Program-made: the position numbers and the translations under genes
The notes under the pieces: generated by a model
Database searches by the model: none
What the model was told of the DNA's origin: nothing
Seen by the model: the letters and a program-made list of their open reading frames with translations, nothing else
Shown here: one piece after another, positions 57,342 to 64,000 of the stretch
How the letters are laid out: every line of letters begins with the position of its first letter
Position numbering within the stretch: position 1 is the first letter of the stretch
Assembly: GCF_900324485.2 (NCBI RefSeq)
Contig: NC_046646.1
Location: 24,480,251-24,544,250 of the forward strand
DNA: 64,000 nucleotides
Source of the DNA: Mastacembelus armatus
Lineage: Eukaryota > Chordata > Actinopteri > Synbranchiformes > Mastacembelidae
Direction: 5' to 3'

Positions 57342-57916
57342 CTAGGAGAGAAAACCTGCTGCTCTGGTAACCGGAGTAAAGGTCTGAACATTTAGGAGAC
57401 TTAATGTTTGTTTAAGTCTTAAATGTGTTTAGAAAGTCACTGATATTTTTAACGAGTATTCATGAACTTTGCCTATATTGTGACAATGATATCATATGCT
57501 TGGTCAGCAGAATGGTTATTAATTCAGTCATACTCAAGACATTAAAACAAGTTGAATTAAATAAAACATTTTTATGTTTTTAATTGAAGAAAACAAATCA
57601 GAATTTATTAATACAAACATCTGGCACAAAGTTCCACAAATTATTAGAAATAAAATCCGATCCTTCCTTCATCTCTAAGATCTCAAACTGGTGACCTGTC
57701 CAGAGTGTACCCCTGCCTTTCATGCAAAGAGAGCTGGGATAGGCTGGAGCAGATCCATGTGACCCTGGTTAAGGACTAAGTGGGTATAGATGATGGATAC
57801 TACCATCTAATCACATAGCTACATTAGCTGGCATGGCTTTGGCCTCCATTGGTACAATAAGAAATCTTGGAGTTATTATTGACCAGTATATGTCCTTTAA
57901 TCCACACATTAAACAC
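57342..57916 (+). repeat. OR-H 3' flank with old L2 fragment
   Basis: Same flank as after OR-D and the orphan exon. The L2 linker and RT-end remnant (57600-57916) is cut at AAACACAATAG, where the next L2 begins. The interspersed repeat lies at about 57705-57795. Confidence 0.75.
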
Positions 57917-60825
57917 AATAGTTTTTCCCCCAAAAATAGTTTTTCCCGCAAATCGTGTTTTGTCAGATCATTCTTTAATAACTTTTGAATTTAAAATGAT
58001 GGATCATGCAGCGTTTAGAAGAAAATTCCACTACAGCAGAAGTTTATCTGACAACGCTGTTAATAAATTTAAGAAAATGATTCCATCTTTATTTACATCT
58101 ATGTCAAGTATAAACACAGTGGAGGGCAGCTGCTTCAATCCCACTCCCTACCAAATTGATCATATTGTTGACAGCGCTGTAACCTCACTGCGTGAAACGC
58201 TTGATTCTGTGGCCCCTCTGAAAAAGAAGTTAGTGAATCAGAGAAGACAGGCCCCATGGTATAATTTACATATTCGTACCTTAAAGCAGGCATCACGAAG
58301 GCTGGAAAGGAAGTGGCGTTCCACAAACTTAGAGGAAATTTTTCTAGCCTGGAAAAACAGTCTACTAACATATAAAAAAGCTCTGTAAAGCCAGAACTGC
58401 ATACTATTCATCACTAATAGAGGAAAATAAGAACAATCCCAGGTTTCTTTTCAGCACTGTAGCCAGGCTGACAAAAAGTCACAGCTCTGTTGAGCCCAGT
58501 GTTCCCTTAGCTCTCAGCAGGATGAATTTATGAGTTTCTTTACAAATAAAATCACAACTATTAGAGATAAAATTCAGCAGGTGCTTCCTATACCTGCAAT
58601 AAATGAATCTTCTACTACAGTAGCTCTTGAATCATCTGTAGGACCTCAGTTATGTTTAGACTGCTTCTCTCCCATAGATCTCTCTGAATTTACATCAGTA
58701 GTTTCTTCATCTAAATCATCTACGTGTCTCTTAGACCCCATCCCAACTAGACTGCTTAAAGACACCCTGCCATTAATGAACTCATCTTTATTAGACTTGA
58801 TAAATTTATCTCTAGTATCAGTCTTGGCTAATTATAGACCAATATCCAACCTGCGATTTATTTCTAAAATCCTAGAAAAAGCTGTTGCCATGTAGCTATC
58901 AGACCACTTACACAGGAATGAACTATACTTGTCCTCCTAGACCTTAGTGCTGCATTCGACACCATTGACCACAACATCTTATTACAGAGACTGGAGCATG
59001 TGACTGGTATCAGAGGAACAGCGTTAAAATGGTTCCAATCCTATTTATCGGACAGATTCCAGTTTGTTCATGTCCATGATGAACCTTCCACTCGAACAAA
59101 AGTTAGTTATGGAGTTCCACAAGGCTCTGTGCTAGGACCGATTCTGTTCACCATGTACATGCTTCCTTTAGGATATGTCATTAGGAAACACTCTATTAAT
59201 TACCACTGCTATGCAGATGACACTCAGTTGTATCTATCTATTAACCCTCTGGGGTCGACGCACGCGCCGGCGCGTTTTGACGCATCTTTTTCTGATAAGG
59301 CCGAAACAAACTGAAATTACTCCGTCAATTCTGATCGTACAGATAAAAGAAGTATATCATTCAAATCTGTAAAGGGTCTAGTTTTAGTGGTATACCATCA
59401 TAATAACAACAAAACGTTGTGCTTTTTTTAAATAAAGAAAGCTGACAGGGTGCGCTCTCGGACTTTTCTGTCTCTGCCTTTTCTCTTCACAGACGCGTAA
59501 ATAAAACAACCAGAATCTCAGCGAATACTTGGCTCATAAAAATAAGAATTATATGGCTAGAAAGCTTGAAATGTTTTCTTTTGAGTGAAACAATACAAGT
59601 CAAAAACAAATCATCACTTTTTATTTAATCCGTATGAACTTAAGGAGAAGTCCGTTTTTTCCCGTCTCACCTCATTACAGGTAATGCGGTCCCGCCTTGT
59701 ACACTGTCCACTGTTCACATGTAAATAATCTCAGGTGAACCAGGTAAATATGTGCACGCCCCCGAGAAATGACACAAAACATCAAACTTCATCATAGAAT
59801 TTACTCACTTTTTCGGCCCGTTTGGATGATGGCGCGTTACGCACGTGAAGCGGCGCTCCTTACATTCCACACAGAGACAAATAGTTTAGCTTGTCCTCAG
59901 AGTAAAAACACTGATTTTAACTCAAATGAGGATCGTTTGCTCCTGATTGTGTTGTATTGTACAGCACTAATCCGTCCCATCTACATTGACTGAAAGGCTC
60001 ATTATGCGCGGCTTTGTCTGGACGTTCAGTGCATCTTTTGTGTTCTCAGGTAAATCACATTTCATCAATCACTATTCATCCTCAGACACACCCTCTTGCA
60101 TATGGCCTTTCTGGACAAAAAGTGTCTTAGAAAATTTAAATCAGTGTATTGTTTTCTGTGAATGTGTGAACAAGATGACATTCACAGCACTCTGAAGTAA
60201 ACACTTTAGCCTACAACATGCTGGTCTCCAAAGTCTTGTGAACCAATGTTCTGTTTGTGTTTTATGGTCTTATTTCAGTGAGTAAAAAATTGTAGTTTTT
60301 CACTAACCATGCATAAACACTTTTTTCTCAAAAACACAATAATGTATAAACTTGCTGCTCACATATTATTGTAGCCAATTTTGTGCTGATTACAGTGTTA
60401 TTAGACTTTAGACATTAATATGTTTAAAAAACACTGAAAAAAGCACAAATGTCAGGACATGTCAAAATTTGTCCAGGCCCCAAAAACCCCCTCAGACCCC
60501 AGAGGGTTAAACCTATTAACACAAACCAATTAACCAGACTTCAAGCCTGTCTAACTGACATAAAGGTCTGGATGACCAGTAACTTTTTACTTTTAAACTC
60601 AGAGAAAACAGAAGTTATTATATTTGGGCCAAAAAATCTCAGAAATAACTTTTCTAGCTACTCTACATGGCATAGCCCTGGCCTCCAGCACTACTGTGAA
60701 AAACCTTGGAGTTATTTTTGACCAGGACATGTCCTTTAACTCACACATTAAACAAATCTCTAGAACTGCATTCTTTCACCTGCACATCATTTCCAAAATT
60801 AGGAGCTTCCTGTCTCAAAATGATG
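57917..60825 (+). mobile_element. L2-type LINE, internally deleted, with piggyBac-like insertion
   Basis: Starts within the endonuclease (VLSDHSLITFEF near 57970). Linker to 58380, then TNKITTIRDKIQQVLP and CLLDPIPTRLLKD, a deletion, NYRPISNLRF, a further deletion, [35 protein letters not shown] and [11 protein letters not shown] (59240). The RT resumes after the inserted MITE with WMTSNFLLLNSEKTEVIIFG and NLGVIFDQDMSFNSH. It breaks off at 60825, where a different L2 piece begins. Confidence 0.85.
59245..60506. mobile_element. piggyBac-like MITE with TTAA duplication
   Basis: 1262 bp with perfect 12-bp inverted ends CCCTCTGGGGTC and GACCCCAGAGGG, flanked by TTAA on both sides (59241-59244, 60507-60510). 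TTAA duplication is the hallmark of piggyBac transposition. No transposase inside. Removing it conceptually leaves the L2 RT frame continuous (YLSI then KPINTN), which fixes the boundaries. Confidence 0.92.
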
Positions 60826-61068
60826 CATGTATTTTTCTGAAATCATCAAAAACAGCAGTAACAACTCACGTGTCCTGTTTGCTACAGTGAGTAGGTTCAC
60901 AAACCCTCCATCTCCATTGCCACTGGAACTAATTTCAACATCCAAATGTAATGAATTTCCATTATTTTTCAATGACAAGATTCAGGGTATTAAACAAACA
61001 ATAAATCGCACAAGGCAGATACCAACTCTGCAGCCATCCAGGAGACACTGACACACTTTACACCAGTA

Positions 61069-61465
61069 TGTCAGGATCTGACCTCGGTTTCCGGTTCTGA
61101 GCCCTGCCTGGCGTCTTATTTTGGTTAGTTTCCTGTTTCTGTTCTGTGTTTAGTTCCAGGTGGCTTTGTGTTTCAATTATCATTAGTAGATTGCTTTCAC
61201 CTGTGTCTTGTGTTTTAGTATTTAAGTTCTCCGGATCCCTTTGTTCCCTGCCGGAACATTAGTTAGTTAACGCTACTGATGCCAATGATAGTTAGTTACC
61301 TTGATTCATGTTTGCCGGAAAACAGAGTTCCCTGTCTGCCTGCCGAACGGCAGAGAACCTTGTTTACCTGAGCCCTGGACAATCCAGGGGAATAAACCTG
61401 CCTGTTTGTCCTGCATTTGGGTCCTCACTCTTTCCCTTCACCACCAACATCACGAGAGCATAACA
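61069..61465. mobile_element. Solo LTR (retrotransposon fossil, probably Gypsy type)
   Basis: 397 bp starting TGTCAGGATC and ending CATAACA, flanked by the 5-bp duplication CAGTA (61064-61068 and 61466-61470). No internal retroelement genes remain, as expected after recombination between two LTRs. It has inserted in the L2 linker, so it is younger than that L2 copy. Family inferred from ends and base pattern. Confidence 0.75.
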
Positions 61466-61609
61466 CAGTAAACTACACGATGCAATTTCTGAAGAAATTG
61501 CGTTGGGATTGCCGATTGCCGCGAAAAGCTCGAGGCAAACCGCATCACTGAAGCACGTTTTGAATCGCACGACGCGGTTGCGATTATTGAGAAATACAAA
61601 CTGTAGTGA

Positions 61610-62400
61610 GGGTGCTTTAATTTTGAGAAAATGCTATAAAAAAGGCTTTTATTCTGAAAGGACAAAGAGCTACAGGAGACTCATGGGAACTCACAAAAGA
61701 ATCTGTACTTTATTTTGAATATTCCTCATACTTTACAAACGTGATATCTTCCTATAAATAATTGTAGACTTTTATTGTGAAAGTCTGACCATGTCAGAAA
61801 CCATGGCTGACATGGAAAATGGCCTCACTTGGTACCGGAAGCTGTATGCCAATAGGTAATGTCCATTTTAATATTGAGTTGCTGTTTCAGGGATTTTTTA
61901 TTGAGAAAATGCTATTTCGGGGCTTTTATTTTGAAAGGGCAAAGTGCTGCAGGAGACTCTTGGGATCTTGTACAAGAATCTGGTCTTTATTTTGAATATT
62001 CCTTACTATTTACAAAAATGTAATAACTTACTATATTTAACTGTAGACTTTTATTGTGAAAGTCTCACCATGTCAGAAACCATGGCTGACATGGAAAATG
62101 GCCTCACTTGGTACCGGAAGCTGTATGCCAATAGGTAACGTCCATTTTAATATTGAGTTGCTGTTTCAGGGCTATTCTATTGAGAAAAATGCTATTTCGG
62201 GGCTTTTATTTGGAAAGGACAAGGTGCTGCAGGAGACTCTTGGGACCTTATACAAGAATCTGGACTTTATTTTAAATATTCCTTAAAATTTACAAAAATG
62301 TAATATCTTCCTATAAATGAATAGACTTTTATTGTGAAAGTCCAAGCATGGCCTGCTGGGAGATGACACCATGGCTGACATGTAAAACAGCCACAGAGTA
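61610..62400. repeat. Tandem repeat, period about 279 bp, about 2.8 copies
   Basis: The mark GTGAAAGTC recurs at about 61777, 62056 and 62334, spacing 279 and 278 bp. Each unit includes ATGGCTGACATG and GGGGCTTTTATTT-like segments. The short repeated open frame (MSETMADMENGLTWYRKL) is a by-product. Confidence 0.88.
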
Positions 62401-62439
62401 AATTGCTCTAAATAACTGAGAATGGTGCCCATGTGTAAC

Positions 62440-62740
62440 AGCATTAGGCAGGCAGTCATTCTTAATTACCAACCACAGACAGCTGCTATGCTGCTATTGC
62501 TTTGTGAGCTGTTGCTATGGTGACCTAAGCTATTGATTGGTGACCCGTTGCTATGGTGACCTAAGCCCAGAGTGGGGGTGGGGGGGGGTGGTACTGAGTG
62601 GTCACCAAGTGTAACAGCAGTGGACATTATGCAGCCTTTCATTCTTAATTACCAACCACAGACAGCTGCTATGCTGCTATTGCTTTGTTTTGAGCTGTTG
62701 CTATGGTGATCAAAGCCCAGAGTGAGAGGGGGAGTGACAG
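62440..62740. repeat. Tandem pair of about 190 bp
   Basis: CAGACAGCTGCTATGCTGCT (about 62477 and 62660) and GAGCTGTTGCTATGGTGA occur twice in order, with a G-run (62571-62587) between. Confidence 0.8.
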
Positions 62741-63764
62741 CACTTTACAAGCTGAGTGGAGAAACTGACAAAACTTCACCTTACAAAATGGAGGATTACA
62801 GAAAAACTATAAGTGCTATCAATATAATTCTTTCACTAACAGTGCCAGGAGGCTTCAACAAAGAGAATGATCCCCTTTTTGTGAAGATATTCCAAAAAAT
62901 GAAGGATTGGTGGCGGGTTAGAAACAGCCTTCATTTGTGTTTCTCTCCAAAAATTGTAGAGCTCTTTAGAATGGGAGAGAATGAGAGATTGAGCAGTCAC
63001 TCTCTGTCTGTTAGGCCACCTTGTGGAAAAACCGTAAGTCCTATAAAAATGAGAACAGCATTGCTTGAAAGAAGACAAAAATCTCTACTACTTTTGAGAA
63101 AATGGTGTATGAAGAGTAAAAATTGTGGCCGTGATGGCGAGTTAGAGAAAAATTTTACATAAACTTAACAGCTTCTCCCACTCTAGCGATGACATCACAC
63201 ACTCTACCTCTCTCCCATACACACCAATGTAAAATTCAGAAATTTCCTAGAAAAACCATAAAACTTAACCTGCGATAAAAGAAAAACCGTAATAGATATC
63301 AAAAAGCTGTATACAAGACTTATAGATTAATGCCTTCTGACCCGTTTAAAGGTCGAATGGTGTTTCTAGCTGAAAGTATGCTGACACACTTAAAGCTCAA
63401 AGAGGACAAAGTTGAAGGGGATTTTAACGTTCTCTCCATTCATTCCTATGGGAAAAAATTCCGACAAAACCTGGCATATTTCGTAAATTATGAAAGATAT
63501 CGCTGTAAAAAGTAGAAGCATCCCTCTCCTCATCGAGCTGAACGCGACGGTGTTTGCATGACGTTTCTACGTCGAACGGTGTAGGACTAGATAGCGACCG
63601 AAAAACGGCAGAATAATAATAAAAAGAAAAAAACGAAGAACATATCTTGGGATTGCTGCTTTGCACAGCAATCCCAACAATGACATAACAGTTGAAAAGA
63701 TCTCCAGTCTGAGTTCATCCATCTGTTGCCTCGATGTTTTACCCACTAAATTTCTGAAATCAGT

Positions 63765-64000
63765 ACTAAGTTCATTCAGCCACAGACTAATTCCCCCTAA
63801 AGCCAAGACTGAAAGATTCAGGAAGTCTTTTGTGTCCACGGCCATAAGACTCCATAATTCCTCAATATAAACAATAACGCATACACACACACACACACAC
63901 ACACATGCATGTACGCACACACACACACACACACACAAACCCCCCCAAATAAATAATTAGTTAATTACTTTATTACTTTATTAAGTACTTCATGAATTAC
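63765..64000 (+). mobile_element. LINE tail nested in the L2, cut by the window end
   Basis: Starts at the same TTCATTCAGCCACAG junction as 19785, reads FRKSFVSTAIRLHNSSI and a stop, then (CA)n (63876-63940) and AT-rich tail matching 19560-19620 in reverse. The 3' tail beyond 64000 is not visible. Confidence 0.75.

Larger units (their letters stand above)
61471..63677. mobile_element. Unassigned 2.2-kb repeat with hairpin ends
   Basis: Contains GTTGGGATTGC near the left end (61501-61511) and GCAATCCCAAC at the right (63667-63677), an 11-bp inverted pair. Each end also forms a small hairpin: GCAATTTCTGAAGAAATTGC on the left, GGGATTGCTG...CAGCAATCCC on the right. Inside are a 279-bp tandem array, a second tandem pair and open frames without known domains (62722-63162). 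Probably a non-autonomous DNA transposon; family unknown. Confidence 0.5.
60826..63764 (+). mobile_element. Second L2 piece (linker region), split by two insertions
   Basis: 60827-61063 encodes MYFSEIIKNSSNNSRVLFAT through LQPSRRH, and 63678-63764 continues DITVEKISSLSSSICCLDVL. Both match the L2 at 19786-20150 closely. A solo LTR (61069-61465) and a 2.2-kb repeat lie between the halves. Confidence 0.85.

Noticed and set aside
61503-62286. Repeated short frame MSETMADMENGLTWYRKL
   Set aside because: It lies in a 279-bp tandem array with stops in each unit; an array by-product, not a protein family.
61610-62740. Possible CRISPR-like array
   Set aside because: Units are about 279 and 190 bp with no short repeat and unique spacer pattern, in a vertebrate genome.
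62722-63162. 146-codon open frame in the unassigned repeat
   Set aside because: No transposase or other motif recognised and no support beyond length; kept as part of the repeat.
1-64000. tRNA, rRNA or snRNA genes
   Set aside because: None could be recognised by eye on either strand; a covariance-model scan would be needed to exclude them.

Overview
The window looks like a teleost fish chromosome, probably percomorph; the species is not identifiable from it. The evidence is eight fish-type odorant receptor (OR) genes in a dense mesh of fish transposons: L2-type LINEs with an SGNH-esterase ORF1, a Tc1 element with IR/DR ends, hAT and piggyBac-like MITEs, a solo LTR, and the interspersed teleost repeat carrying GGAGCCTATCCCAGC.

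The host genes are eight paralogous class A GPCRs, called OR-A to OR-H here: A(+) 4744-6048, B(-) 9914-11218, C(+) 15829-17133, D(-) 24444-26374, E(-) 31378-33460, F(+) 38314-40486, G(+) 43205-46118, H(+) 55262-57341. All have the same three coding exons: 213 bp (N-terminus and TM1), a 98-bp intron, 663 bp (TM2 to TM6), an intron of 166-1775 bp, and 165 bp (TM7 and tail). Each predicts 346 residues with the reading frame open. This split layout differs from the usual single-coding-exon vertebrate OR. Each gene also has a near-identical 5' module about 0.87-1.7 kb upstream: an RFX-like X-box, about 285 bp of conserved sequence and a putative 5'UTR splice donor. By exons 2-3 the genes form subfamily 1 (A, B, C, F, G) and subfamily 2 (D, E, H).

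Layout. 1-3572 is intergenic and repeat-derived. 3573-12389 is a near-perfect palindrome with arms of about 4.1 kb (OR-A and OR-B, tail to tail) around a spacer of about 0.6 kb that holds the last exon and partial intron of a third OR. The OR-B/OR-C head-to-head block is repeated in inverted orientation as OR-F/OR-E at about 33-39 kb. A 5.7-kb L2 (17867-23570), itself carrying nested insertions, lies between OR-C and OR-D. 28.4-31.4 kb is degraded repeat. OR-F, -G and -H run in tandem. Between G and H lies a nest of DNA transposons (46645-51493, including an apparently intact Tc1) and a second LINE (51740-53790). From 57.3 kb to the end there are only nested transposons: L2 pieces, a piggyBac-like MITE, a solo LTR and an unassigned 2.2-kb repeat.

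The receptors would each act in the ciliary membrane of olfactory sensory neurons, coupling odorants to a G protein. Exon 1 and the 5' module are almost identical in all copies, whereas exon 2 varies mainly in TM3, extracellular loop 2 and TM5. This suggests homogenised regulatory and N-terminal parts with diversified ligand-binding parts, maintained by inverted duplication and gene conversion.
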